A program made the position numbers and the translations under genes. Source: Streptomyces liliiviolaceus (GTDB lineage Bacteria; Actinomycetota; Actinomycetes; Streptomycetales; Streptomycetaceae). From it: a DNA stretch of 64,000 nucleotides. The stretch's first letter is position 1. The number at the start of each line of letters is the position of its first letter. A model generated the notes under the pieces. It saw nothing but the letters and a program-made list of their open reading frames with translations, did not search any database and was not told where the DNA came from. Of this stretch, positions 19,100 to 28,681 are shown one piece after another. Location of the stretch: contig NZ_JAGPYQ010000001.1 of assembly GCF_018070025.1 (NCBI RefSeq), positions 3,844,001 through 3,908,000 on the forward strand, read 5' to 3'.

Positions 19100-19296
19100 G
19101 AACCGCCCCCGCCGGACCCGCAGTCGACAGCCCGTCCGCGCGCCCCGCACGGCAACCCCCAACTGGCCCCAACCCAGACCCAGTTGGGGTGAACGCATCC
19201 CCTCGCGTCGAGCGTGACGTGCTATTGACTTGACCATGAACTGTCATAAGCCTGGCATCTGTTCGCCGCAGTGGCGGACTACCGCAAGGGGGGCTC

Positions 19297-22248
19297 ATGA
19301 GACGAAGAGCGAGATCGATCCTCGCTGCCGGCGCACTCCTGCTCGGCGGAGTGGCCGTCGCACCCATGGCGCAGGCGGAACCGGGCGCCGCGGCCGACCC
19401 GGGCGCGGACGAGGTCAAGGTGTTCCGCGCCGACGTCACGAAGGAGCAGGTACCCCTGCTCCTCGCGGCCGGCCAGGACGGCCACGAGCTGAGCGAACGC
19501 GTCCCGCAGAAGGGCACGGCCGACGTCGAGGTCTACCTCACCGACAAGCAGGCTGAGGAGCTGGAGGACAAGGGCGTCGACCTCTCCGAGCACAAGCTCT
19601 CGGCCAAGGCACGCGCCCGCGTGGCCGCCGCGGGGGACGGCGTCTTCCGGCCGTACAGCGGCGCGGGCAACCTCAAGGAGGAGATCGTCAGGACGGGACA
19701 GCAGAACCCGAACCTGACGAAGGTCGTCTCCATCGGCAAGACCCTCCAGGGGCAGGACATCCTGGCCCTCAAGCTCTCCAAGGGCGCCAAGAAGACCAAG
19801 GACGGCGCCAAGCCCTCCGTGCTGTACATGTCCAACCAGCACGCCCGTGAGTGGATCACGCCCGAGATGACCCGGCGCCTGCTCCACCACTACCTGGACA
19901 ACTACGGCAAGGACCGGCGCATCACCAAGCTCGTGGACTCCACCGAGCTGTGGTTCGTGCTGTCCGCCAACCCGGACGGCTACGACTGGACCTTCAAGCC
20001 CGAGGGCGACCGTCAGTGGCGTAAGAACCTGCGGGACGTCAACGGCGACGGGGCCCTGACCGTCGGGGACGGCGTCGACCTCAACCGCAACTTCGCCTAC
20101 AAGTGGGGCTACGACGACGAGGGGTCCTCGCCGTATCCGACCAGCCAGACCTACCGCGGCGCGAGCGCCGGCTCCGAGCCCGAGACCAAGGCGATCGACT
20201 CCTTCGAGAAGCGCATCGGCTTCGACTACGGCATCAACTACCACTCCGCCGCCGAACTGCTCCTCTACGGAGTCGGCTGGCAGGTGGCGACGCCGAGCCC
20301 CGACGACGTGCTCTACAAGTCCCTCGCCGGCACCCCCGAGAACTCGGCGATCCCCGGCTACCGCCCGCAGGTCTCCTCCGAGCTGTACACGACCAACGGC
20401 GAGGCCGACGGACACGCGTCCAACGTCAACGGCACGGCGATGTTCACCCCTGAGATGTCGACCTGCCAGACCGTGTCGAACCTTTACCCGGACGACCCCT
20501 GGAACGCCGCGGACTGCGCGTCGGTCTTCACCTTCCCGGACGACGAGAAGCTGATCCAGGAGGAGTTCGTCAAGAACATCCCGTTCGCGCTCTCCGTCGC
20601 CGAGTCGGCGGCCGAGCCCGACCAGCCGAAGTCCTCGGTCGGCATCGACGCCCCCGACTTCACCCCCGCCCCCTTCGCCACGTCGTACTCCCGCGGCGCC
20701 GACCAGGAAGTCTCCGTGGTCGCCCGCAGGTCCGTACGCGACAAGGAACTGAAGTACCGCGTCGGCAACGGGCGTACGAAGACGCAGTCGCTCAAGGCCT
20801 GGAAGGGCGGCGAGACCTACGGCGGCGACGACAACCTCTACTTCGACGAGTACCGCGCAAAGGTCCGCGACGGGGCTCCGGGCGACAAGGTCGAGGTCTG
20901 GTTCACCGGCCGGACCCGCGCCGGAAAGCCCACCTCCAGCACGCACTTCACGTACACCGTCGCCGAACGGCCGCGCGCCGACACGCTGGTGATCGCGGAG
21001 GAGGGGGCGGCGGCGACCAAGGCGCAGACCTATGTGGACGCGCTGCAGGGCAACGGCCGCAAGGCCGTCGTCTGGGACGTCACCACCCAGGGCGCGCCCG
21101 ACGCGCTCGGGATTCTGAGCCACTTCAGGAGCGTCGTCCACTACACCGGCGCCGACCGGCCCGGGTACACCACCCAGCTGCAGCTGCGCGCCTACCTCAA
21201 CGAGGGCGGCAAGCTCGTCGAGGCGGGCGAGCAGGCGGGCGGCCAGGTCGCGCTGCCGGGCGCCCTGACGAACGACTTCAGCCAGTACTACCTGGGCGCC
21301 TACTCCCGTACGACGACTCCGGGCGCCACCGCCTTCACCGGCTCGGGGAAGCTCGCGGGCACCGGGGGACCGCTCGGCGACACGCCCGGCAATCCGCTGG
21401 ACGCGGCGGGCGCCTACAGCGTCACCTCGGACACCCTGCCGGTCGACCGCTACCCGCAGTTCGCCAGCGAGGGCGGCGGCGGATACCCGGGCACCGTCAA
21501 CCCGTACGGCCCCTACGAAGGCGCGTCCATGGCGGCCGTCACGCACACCGACTACGCCTGGAACCGGCTCACCCGCACGATCGACCTCACCGGTGTGAGC
21601 GCGGCCCAGGCGCCCGCCCTGCGCACCCAGCTCCTGTGGGACACCGAGGAGGGCTACGACCACGCGGTGCTGGAGGCGCACACGGCCGGGGCCGACGACT
21701 GGACCACGCTGCCCGACAAGGGCGGCGCCACCAGTACGGCCGTCCCCACCGAGTGCGAGGCCGGGTTCTTCATGCAGGGGCACCCCGCTCTCGCGCGCTA
21801 TCTGACCCGCACCGCGACCGCGTGCACCCCGACCGGCACCAGCGGCTCCTGGAACAGCTTCACCGGGGCCTCCGCGGGCTGGCAGCAGGTCGAGTTCGAC
21901 CTGTCCGCGTACGCCGGGAAGACCGTGGAGGTGTCGATCAGCTACATCACCGACCCGGGCTCCGGCGGACACGGGGTCCTCGCCGACAACGCCTCCGTCG
22001 TGATCGGCGGCACGGCCACCGAGACCGAGGGCTTCGAGACGTCCCTCGGCGCCTGGAAGGTCCCCGGACCGCCCGCGGGCAGCCCCGCGGTCGTCCAGGA
22101 CTGGGGCCTGTCCGGCGAGCTGTTCAAGACGTACGGCGCGGTCACGACCGGTGACACCGTGCTGTTCGGATTCGGCCTGGAGCACGTCACCGCGGCGGCC
22201 GACCGCACTGCCCTGCTGGGCAAGGCACTGGCCGCGATCGGCGGCTGA
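19297..22248 (+). CDS. Secreted M14-family zinc carboxypeptidase
   Basis: Extracellular metallocarboxypeptidase of 983 residues. A signal peptide (about 1-27, ending APMAQA) precedes a propeptide-like region. The catalytic domain has zinc ligands His182 and Glu185 in NQHAREW and His316 in NYHSAAE, a substrate-site motif in DLNRNFAYKWG, and the catalytic Glu386 in FTPEMS. The DVNGDGALTVGDGVDLNRN stretch is common in this secreted group. The long C-terminal half holds beta-sandwich regions; one near residues 850-900 resembles MAM/immune-inhibitor-A-type adhesion domains. ATG 19297 has a strong AAGGGGGG ribosome site. It is probably monocistronic, closed by a hairpin. Confidence 0.92.
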   Translation: MRRRARSILAAGALLLGGVAVAPMAQAEPGAAADPGADEVKVFRADVTKEQVPLLLAAGQDGHELSERVPQKGTADVEVYLTDKQAEELEDKGVDLSEHKLSAKARARVAAAGDGVFRPYSGAGNLKEEIVRTGQQNPNLTKVVSIGKTLQGQDILALKLSKGAKKTKDGAKPSVLYMSNQHAREWITPEMTRRLLHHYLDNYGKDRRITKLVDSTELWFVLSANPDGYDWTFKPEGDRQWRKNLRDVNGDGALTVGDGVDLNRNFAYKWGYDDEGSSPYPTSQTYRGASAGSEPETKAIDSFEKRIGFDYGINYHSAAELLLYGVGWQVATPSPDDVLYKSLAGTPENSAIPGYRPQVSSELYTTNGEADGHASNVNGTAMFTPEMSTCQTVSNLYPDDPWNAADCASVFTFPDDEKLIQEEFVKNIPFALSVAESAAEPDQPKSSVGIDAPDFTPAPFATSYSRGADQEVSVVARRSVRDKELKYRVGNGRTKTQSLKAWKGGETYGGDDNLYFDEYRAKVRDGAPGDKVEVWFTGRTRAGKPTSSTHFTYTVAERPRADTLVIAEEGAAATKAQTYVDALQGNGRKAVVWDVTTQGAPDALGILSHFRSVVHYTGADRPGYTTQLQLRAYLNEGGKLVEAGEQAGGQVALPGALTNDFSQYYLGAYSRTTTPGATAFTGSGKLAGTGGPLGDTPGNPLDAAGAYSVTSDTLPVDRYPQFASEGGGGYPGTVNPYGPYEGASMAAVTHTDYAWNRLTRTIDLTGVSAAQAPALRTQLLWDTEEGYDHAVLEAHTAGADDWTTLPDKGGATSTAVPTECEAGFFMQGHPALARYLTRTATACTPTGTSGSWNSFTGASAGWQQVEFDLSAYAGKTVEVSISYITDPGSGGHGVLADNASVVIGGTATETEGFETSLGAWKVPGPPAGSPAVVQDWGLSGELFKTYGAVTTGDTVLFGFGLEHVTAAADRTALLGKALAAIGG

Positions 22249-22275
22249 CACGGCCCCGCGGGGCATCGGCCCCGA

Positions 22276-22313
22276 GGGCGGTCCGTACCCCTACTGGCGG
22301 GTACGGACCGCCC
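22276..22313 (+). terminator. Hairpin terminator after the M14 peptidase
   Basis: Perfect 15-base arms (22276-22290 and 22299-22313) with an eight-base loop, 27 bases after the stop codon. Confidence 0.8.
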
Positions 22314-22360
22314 TGCCGTGTATGGGGCATCTCGATGTCACCTCGGGAGCCTCAGGGAGG

Positions 22361-22366
22361 TAGGGT
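22361..22366 (+). promoter_or_regulatory. Possible -10 element for gap
   Basis: TAGGGT resembles Streptomyces vegetative -10 hexamers and lies 73 bases before the gap start. The -35 region is poor, so this is weak. Confidence 0.25.
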
Positions 22367-22424
22367 CGTAGGCGGTCGGGGACATCCCATACAACTCGCC
22401 GGCGTCCACAGCCGGCGTACCTAA

Positions 22425-23450
<1,026 letters not shown>

Positions 23451-23580
23451 GTCCAAGAAGCAAGGCACCTCGTGTGAGCACAGGGCCCGGGCAGCGCACC
23501 GCCGCGCACCCCGGGCCCTGTGGCACGTGCTGAGCGATCAGCCCTCTCTCGGACAAAAGAGCTTCCCTAGGAGTCCACTC

Positions 23581-24792
23581 ATGAAGACGATCGACGAACT
23601 TCTCTCCGAAGGGGTCGACGGCAAGCGGGTCTTCGTACGCGCCGACCTGAACGTGCCGCTGGCCGACGGCCTCATCACCGACGACGGCCGTATCCGTGCC
23701 GTCCTGCCGACCGTCAAGGCGCTCGCCGGGGCCGGCGCCAAGGTGATCGTCGCCTCGCACCTGGGCCGCCCCAAGGGCACCCCGGACCCCTCCTTCTCGC
23801 TGCTGCCCGCCGCCGAGCGGCTCGGTGAGCTCCTCGGCGCGCCCGTCGCGTTCGCGCAGGACACCGTCGGACCGGCCGCCCACGACGCCGTGAACGGACT
23901 GCAGCCCGGCCAGGTGGCGGTCGTCGAGAACCTCCGCTTCAACGCCGGCGAGACGTCCAAGGACGACACCGAGCGCGGCGAGTTCGCCGACCGGCTGGCG
24001 GCCCTGGCCGATGTCTACGTAGGCGACGGTTTCGGTGCCGTGCACCGCAAGCACGCCTCGGTCTTCGACCTCCCGGCCCGGCTGCCGCACTACGCCGGCT
24101 ACCTCATCGCCACCGAGGTCGGCGTCCTGAAGAAGCTCACCGAGGACGTCGAGCGCCCCTACGTGGTCGCCCTCGGCGGCTCCAAGGTCTCCGACAAGCT
24201 CGCCGTCATCGACGAACTGCTCGGCAAGGCCGACCGGCTTCTCATCGGCGGCGGCATGGCCTTCACCTTCCTCAAGGCCAAGGGGTACGAGATCGGTGCC
24301 TCCCTGGTCCAGGACGACCAGCTGCCCGCCGTCAAGGAGTACGTCGAGCGCGCCGAGAAGAACGGCGTCGAGCTGGTCGTCCCCGTCGACGTCGTGGTCG
24401 CGGCCGGTTTCCCCGACCTGAAGACGAAGGCGCCGTCCGACCCCACCACCGTCGCCGCGGACGCCATCCCGGCCGGTCAGATGGGTCTGGACATCGGTCC
24501 CGAGACCGGCGCCCTGTACGCCTCGAAGCTCGCCGACGCGGCCACCGTGTTCTGGAACGGTCCGATGGGCGTCTTCGAGCACCCCGACTACGCCGAGGGC
24601 ACCAAGGCGGTCGCCCAGGCCCTGCTCGACTCCCAGGCCTTCACGGTCGTCGGCGGCGGCGACTCCGCCGCGGCCGTCCGCATCCTGGGCTTCGACGAGA
24701 ACGCGTTCGGCCACATCTCCACCGGTGGCGGCGCCTCCCTCGAATACCTTGAGGGCAAGACGCTCCCCGGTCTCGCCGCACTGGAGGACTGA
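23581..24792 (+). CDS. pgk: Phosphoglycerate kinase
   Basis: Transfers phosphate from 1,3-bisphosphoglycerate to ADP in glycolysis. 403 residues. Seen are FVRADLNVPLADG and SHLGRPKG (phosphoglycerate-binding Arg/His), GGSKVSDKLAVIDELL at the hinge, and GGGDSAAAV in the nucleotide domain. ATG 23581 has TAGGAG before it; an in-frame upstream extension is rejected because it lacks a ribosome site and pgk homology. tpiA follows after six bases. Confidence 0.97.
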   Translation: MKTIDELLSEGVDGKRVFVRADLNVPLADGLITDDGRIRAVLPTVKALAGAGAKVIVASHLGRPKGTPDPSFSLLPAAERLGELLGAPVAFAQDTVGPAAHDAVNGLQPGQVAVVENLRFNAGETSKDDTERGEFADRLAALADVYVGDGFGAVHRKHASVFDLPARLPHYAGYLIATEVGVLKKLTEDVERPYVVALGGSKVSDKLAVIDELLGKADRLLIGGGMAFTFLKAKGYEIGASLVQDDQLPAVKEYVERAEKNGVELVVPVDVVVAAGFPDLKTKAPSDPTTVAADAIPAGQMGLDIGPETGALYASKLADAATVFWNGPMGVFEHPDYAEGTKAVAQALLDSQAFTVVGGGDSAAAVRILGFDENAFGHISTGGGASLEYLEGKTLPGLAALED

Positions 24793-24798
24793 CCCCGT

Positions 24799-25575
24799 AT
24801 GACCACTCGCACGCCGCTGATGGCGGGCAACTGGAAGATGAACCTCAACCACCTTGAGGCCATCGCCCATGTCCAGAAGCTCGCCTTCGCCTTGGCCGAC
24901 AAGGACTACGACGCCTGTGAGGTCGCGGTCCTGCCGCCCTTCACGGACCTGCGCTCGGTACAGACCCTGGTCGACGGCGACAAGCTCAAGATCAAGTACG
25001 GCGCCCAGGACATCTCGGCGCACGACTCCGGCGCCTACACCGGCGAGATCTCCGGCTCGATGCTGGCCAAGCTCAAGTGCACGTACGTGGCGATCGGCCA
25101 CTCCGAGCGCCGCCAGTACCACGCCGAGACCGACGAGATCGTCAACGCCAAGGTGAAGGCCGCCTACAAGCACGGCCTCACCCCGATCCTGTGCGTCGGC
25201 GAGGAACTGGACGTCCGCGAGGCGGGCAACCACGTCACGCACACGCTCAGCCAGGTCGAGGGCGGTCTCAAGGACCTCCCCGCCGAGCAGGCCGAGTCGA
25301 TCGTCATCGCGTACGAGCCCGTCTGGGCCATCGGCACCGGCAAGGTCTGCGGCGCCGACGACGCCCAGGAGGTCTGCGCGGCGATCCGCGGCAAGCTCGC
25401 CGAGCTGTACTCGCAGGAAGTGGCCGACGCCGTCCGGATCCAGTACGGCGGCTCGGTGAAGTCCGGCAACGTCGCGGAGATCATGGCGAAGCCCGACATC
25501 GACGGCGCGCTGGTCGGTGGCGCGGCGCTGGACGCCGACGACTTCGTCAAGATCGTCCGGTTCCGCGACCAGTAG
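24799..25575 (+). CDS. tpiA: Triose-phosphate isomerase
   Basis: Interconverts dihydroxyacetone phosphate and glyceraldehyde-3-phosphate. 258 residues of TIM-barrel fold: GNWKMN with the catalytic Lys, IGHSERR with the catalytic His, [12 protein letters not shown] with the base Glu and loop 6, and [10 protein letters not shown] for phosphate binding. The ribosome site GGAGGA lies within the last codons of pgk, so the two are translationally linked. Confidence 0.97.
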   Translation: MTTRTPLMAGNWKMNLNHLEAIAHVQKLAFALADKDYDACEVAVLPPFTDLRSVQTLVDGDKLKIKYGAQDISAHDSGAYTGEISGSMLAKLKCTYVAIGHSERRQYHAETDEIVNAKVKAAYKHGLTPILCVGEELDVREAGNHVTHTLSQVEGGLKDLPAEQAESIVIAYEPVWAIGTGKVCGADDAQEVCAAIRGKLAELYSQEVADAVRIQYGGSVKSGNVAEIMAKPDIDGALVGGAALDADDFVKIVRFRDQ

Positions 25576-25640
25576 AACGCGCTCCGGATGTGAAGCGCCG
25601 AGCTGCGAGTATGCGGTAGCGGTGTTACGTCGTACCCTTG

Positions 25641-25680
25641 CGGGGGCCGGGCGGCTTCGTACCCGAAGCACCGGCCCCCG
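25641..25680 (+). terminator. Hairpin between tpiA and secG
   Basis: Outer arms CGGGGGCCGG (25641-25650) and CCGGCCCCCG (25671-25680) enclose an inner GCTTCG/CGAAGC stem. It may end or attenuate the glycolytic transcript before secG. Confidence 0.55.
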
Positions 25681-25730
25681 TCGTCCGTCCAAAGAGTCGT
25701 CCGTCCAAGTCCGAGGAAGTTGGTCCAGCC

Positions 25731-25967
25731 GTGGTTATGGGGTTCTCGATCGCCCTGATCGTCTTCAGCCTGTTGCTGATGCTGCTGGTGCTGATGCACA
25801 AGGGGAAGGGCGGCGGCCTGTCCGACATGTTCGGCGGCGGCATGCAGTCGTCCGTCGGCGGCTCCTCGGTCGCCGAGCGCAACCTCGACCGCATCACCGT
25901 CGTGGTCGGACTGCTGTGGTTCGCCTCCATCGTGGTGCTGGGCATCCTGATGAAGGTCAACAACTGA
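25731..25967 (+). CDS. secG: Preprotein translocase subunit SecG
   Basis: Small two-helix subunit of the SecYEG export channel in the cytoplasmic membrane. 78 residues: helix 1 FSIALIVFSLLLMLLVLM, loop HKGKGGGLSDMFGGG typical of SecG, and helix 2 VVGLLWFASIVVLGIL. GTG 25731 is preferred because GAGGA lies 13 bases upstream; ATG 25737 would be too far. Its place after tpiA is conserved in actinobacteria. Confidence 0.95.
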   Translation: MVMGFSIALIVFSLLLMLLVLMHKGKGGGLSDMFGGGMQSSVGGSSVAERNLDRITVVVGLLWFASIVVLGILMKVNN

Positions 25968-26108
25968 CCGCCGACCCTCATCGGTACGGCAGCACGAACG
26001 CACATTACGCAAGCACATTCCGCACGTAAGGCCCCATGTCCGGTACGCGCCCGCAGGCGCGGCCTATCATGGGGCTTGCGTCTGTGCGCGGGGGTGTAAC
26101 TCCTATCA

Positions 26109-26137
26109 CTGGACGCGCGTTGGGCCTTACGTAGACT
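26109..26137 (+). promoter_or_regulatory. Possible promoter of the rbpA paralogue
   Basis: CTGGAC (26109-26114) and TAGACT (26132-26137) are 17 bases apart and lie about 65 bases before the start. TAGACT is a good Streptomyces -10; the -35 is partial. Confidence 0.35.
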
Positions 26138-26203
26138 GAGGCGCCCGCAGCGAAGCGTCACGCCGACTCGCTTCGCGGCACCATCACGCAGGGAGTTACG
26201 ACC

Positions 26204-26539
26204 GTGGCAAGTGGCAACGCGATCCGAGGAAGCCGGGTCGGGGCGGGGCCGATGGGCGAGGCCGAGCGTGGCGAGTCCGCGCCCCGGCTGCGCATCTCCT
26301 TCTGGTGCTCCAACGGGCACGAGACGCAGCCCAGCTTCGCCAGCGACGCGCAGGTCCCCGACACCTGGGACTGCCCCCGCTGCGGCTTTCCCGCCGGACA
26401 GGACCGGGACAACCCGCCGGACCCGCCGCGCACCGAGCCGTACAAGACGCACCTCGCGTACGTACGGGAGCGGCGCAGCGACGCGGACGGCGAGGCGATC
26501 CTCGCCGAGGCGCTCGCCAAACTGCGGGGCGAGATCTAG
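26204..26539 (+). CDS. RNA polymerase-binding protein RbpA paralogue (RbpB-like)
   Basis: RbpA proteins bind the principal sigma factor and RNA polymerase and help open-complex formation in actinobacteria. This 111-residue product keeps the core zinc-type motif (Cys35, His39, Cys57, Cys60 in FWCSNGH and WDCPRCG) and the C-terminal sigma-interaction helix with THLAYVRERRS. It is more diverged than the main RbpA of Streptomyces (about 124 residues, starting MSERALRG), so it is probably the second paralogue. N-terminal tail MASGNAIRGSRVG matches the RbpA tail pattern. GTG 26204 has GGGAG nine bases upstream. Monocistronic, between secG and pgi. Confidence 0.9.
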   Translation: MASGNAIRGSRVGAGPMGEAERGESAPRLRISFWCSNGHETQPSFASDAQVPDTWDCPRCGFPAGQDRDNPPDPPRTEPYKTHLAYVRERRSDADGEAILAEALAKLRGEI

Positions 26540-26841
26540 GAGCGACGCGCGGCATCCCATGAGCGGCGCGATATTCAGGAGTTGCGAGCCGGCCGGGCAC
26601 CGAGAGGTGTCCGGCCGGTCGTGTGTCGTGCCGGACGCTCTTTTTCCACGGCGTATTTTTCATACGTCCGGGGTCGCGCGGCTTCTCCGTCGCCGTGCTG
26701 ACACCTGCGGGTGAAACGCACGTATCTGTTGTTGAGCCGCACGACGGCGGGACGACAACTCGCGTCACCCTGCTCCATTAGGTTGGGACCGGTAGCGGGG
26801 CAAGGTACGCAGCACTGGCAGGAAAGAGGCGGAAGTCCGAG
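26540..26841. other. Spacer between the rbpA paralogue and pgi
   Basis: 302 bases. The left part holds a terminator hairpin (entered separately) and a T-rich stretch with a small CGTAT/ATACG hairpin near 26651-26665. The right part should hold the pgi promoter; TAGGTT at 26779-26784 is a possible -10 without a clear -35. Confidence 0.4.
26589..26618 (+). terminator. Hairpin terminator after the rbpA paralogue
   Basis: Arms CCGGCCGGGCACC and GGTGTCCGGCCGG pair with one G-T mismatch around a GAGA tetraloop. A TTTTT run follows 20 bases later. Confidence 0.75.
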
Positions 26842-28494
26842 ATGAACGCAGAAAGCCGTACGAGGCTCAACCAGACGCCCGAGTGGACCGCTCTGGCGGA
26901 GCACCGGGAGGAACTCGCCGGGGCGCACCTGCGCGAGCTGTTCGAGCGGAACCCGGGACGCGGCGCCGCGTACACGCTCCAGGTGGGCGATCTGCACGTC
27001 GACTACTCCAAGCACCTGGTCACCGACGAGACGCTGCGGCTGCTGCGTGAGCTGGCCGCGGCGACGGACGTCTTCGGCCTGCGGGACGCCATGTTCGGCG
27101 GCGAGAAGATCAACACGACCGAGGACCGGGCGGTCCTGCACACCGCGCTGCGCGCCCCGCGGGACACGGTCGTGGAGGTCGACGGCGAGAACGTCGTACC
27201 GGCCGTGCACACGGTCCTCGACAAGATGTCCGGCTTCGCCGAGCGCATCCGCTCGGGCGAGTGGACCGGGCACACCGGCAGGCGCATCAAGAACGTGGTC
27301 AACATCGGCATCGGCGGCTCCGACCTGGGCCCGGCGATGGCGTACGAGGTGCTGCGGTCCTTCACCGACCGGGGGCTGACGGTCCGGTTCGTGTCGAACG
27401 TCGACGGGGCCGACCTGCACGAGGCCGTGCGGGACCTGGACCCGGCCGAGACGCTGTTCATCATCGCGTCGAAGACCTTCACCACCATCGAGACGATCAC
27501 CAACGCGACCTCGGCGCGCGACTGGCTGCTGACCGAGCTGAAGGCCGGTCAGGAAGCCGTCGCCAAGCACTTCGTGGCGCTGTCGACGAACGCGGAGAAG
27601 GTCGCCGACTTCGGTATCGACACGGCGAACATGTTCGAGTTCTGGGACTGGGTCGGCGGACGGTACTCGTTCGACTCCGCCATCGGCCTGTCCCTGATGA
27701 TCGCGATCGGGCCGGACCGCTTCCGGGAACTGCTCGACGGCTTCCACCTCGTCGACGAGCACTTCCGCACGGCCCCCGCCGAGTCCAACGTGCCGCTGCT
27801 GCTCGGCCTGTTGGGTGTCTGGTACGGCAACTTCTTCGACGCGCAGTCGCATGCGGTGCTGCCGTACTCGCACTATCTGTCCAAGTTCACGGCCTACTTG
27901 CAGCAGCTGGACATGGAGTCCAACGGCAAGTCCGTGGACCGTGACGGGAATCCGGTGGAGTGGCAGACGGGGCCGGTGGTGTGGGGTACGCCGGGGACGA
28001 ACGGGCAGCACGCGTACTACCAGTTGATCCACCAGGGTACGAAGGTCATCCCCGCGGACTTCATCGGCTTCGCCGAGCCGGTCGCCGAGCTGAGCGACGG
28101 GCTCAAGGCGCAGCACGATCTGCTGATGGCCAACTTCTTCGCGCAGACCCAGGCGTTGGCCTTCGGCAAGACGCCGGAGGAGGTGCGGGCGGAGGGGGTT
28201 GCCGAGGAGTTGGTGGCGCACAAGACGTTCGCGGGGAATCATCCGACGACTACGGTCCTCGCGCGTTCTTTGACGCCGTCGGTCCTCGGGCAGCTGATCG
28301 CGCTGTACGAGCACAAGGTGTTCGTGCAGGGGGCTGTCTGGAACATCGACTCCTTCGATCAGTGGGGGGTCGAGCTGGGGAAGGTGCTCGCGAAGCGGGT
28401 TGAGCCGGCGCTCACGGAGGGGGCGGATGTGGCTGGTCTGGACGGGTCCACGAAGGCGCTGGTGAGCCTGTACCGGTCGCTGCGCGGGCGTTAG
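26842..28494 (+). CDS. pgi: Glucose-6-phosphate isomerase
   Basis: Interconverts glucose-6-phosphate and fructose-6-phosphate, at the branch of glycolysis and the pentose phosphate pathway. 550 residues, long bacterial/eukaryal type. Motifs: [27 protein letters not shown] (sugar-phosphate loop), [13 protein letters not shown] (catalytic Glu segment), [15 protein letters not shown] (catalytic His) and [10 protein letters not shown] near the end (catalytic Lys). The last 400 bases use somewhat more T/G-rich codons than the rest. It converges on the MacB-like operon, separated by a large palindromic repeat. Confidence 0.97.
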   Translation: MNAESRTRLNQTPEWTALAEHREELAGAHLRELFERNPGRGAAYTLQVGDLHVDYSKHLVTDETLRLLRELAAATDVFGLRDAMFGGEKINTTEDRAVLHTALRAPRDTVVEVDGENVVPAVHTVLDKMSGFAERIRSGEWTGHTGRRIKNVVNIGIGGSDLGPAMAYEVLRSFTDRGLTVRFVSNVDGADLHEAVRDLDPAETLFIIASKTFTTIETITNATSARDWLLTELKAGQEAVAKHFVALSTNAEKVADFGIDTANMFEFWDWVGGRYSFDSAIGLSLMIAIGPDRFRELLDGFHLVDEHFRTAPAESNVPLLLGLLGVWYGNFFDAQSHAVLPYSHYLSKFTAYLQQLDMESNGKSVDRDGNPVEWQTGPVVWGTPGTNGQHAYYQLIHQGTKVIPADFIGFAEPVAELSDGLKAQHDLLMANFFAQTQALAFGKTPEEVRAEGVAEELVAHKTFAGNHPTTTVLARSLTPSVLGQLIALYEHKVFVQGAVWNIDSFDQWGVELGKVLAKRVEPALTEGADVAGLDGSTKALVSLYRSLRGR

Positions 28495-28556
28495 CGGGTC
28501 GGTTCCTCACCTGCGCCCCGGCCTGCGTCTTCGGCTGCGGGCCGGTGGGGGCCGTT

Positions 28557-28633
28557 CGCGCAGTTCCCCGCGCCCCTGAAGGGGCAAAAACTGGGGCGCA
28601 GCCCCGTTTTTGAGGGGCGCGGGGAACTGCGCG
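28557..28633. repeat. Paired dispersed repeats forming a large hairpin (bidirectional terminator candidate)
   Basis: The core at 28558-28577 and its reverse complement at 28613-28632 give 21-base perfect arms when one more base is counted on each side. Inside is a second stem with AAAAACTGGGGC and GCCCCGTTTTT. Further flanks (GGTGGGGG / CCCCCACC) extend the pairing imperfectly. It sits between convergent pgi and the FtsX-like gene. Confidence 0.85.
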
Positions 28634-28681
28634 ACAAGCCCCCACCGGGCCCGCACCGTACGGCCGGACCCCAGTGCGGGT

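Larger units (their letters stand above)
18651..19296. other. Repeat-rich spacer between whiA and the M14 peptidase
   Basis: 646 bases without a credible gene. It contains three plus-oriented repeat cores and two tandem units in the opposite orientation (entered separately). The last 80 bases, with TTGACT near 19225, probably hold the peptidase promoter, though no matching -10 is clear. Confidence 0.5.

Noticed and set aside
18651..19296. CRISPR array in the repeat-rich spacer
   Set aside because: Repeats are few, of mixed orientation, and the intervals are themselves similar; no cas genes are near.
19279..22266. A 995-codon open frame on the minus strand across the M14 peptidase
   Set aside because: It is exactly antisense to a gene with signal peptide and intact zinc motifs; long antisense frames are expected at this GC content, and its translation is low-complexity Arg/Gly/Val.
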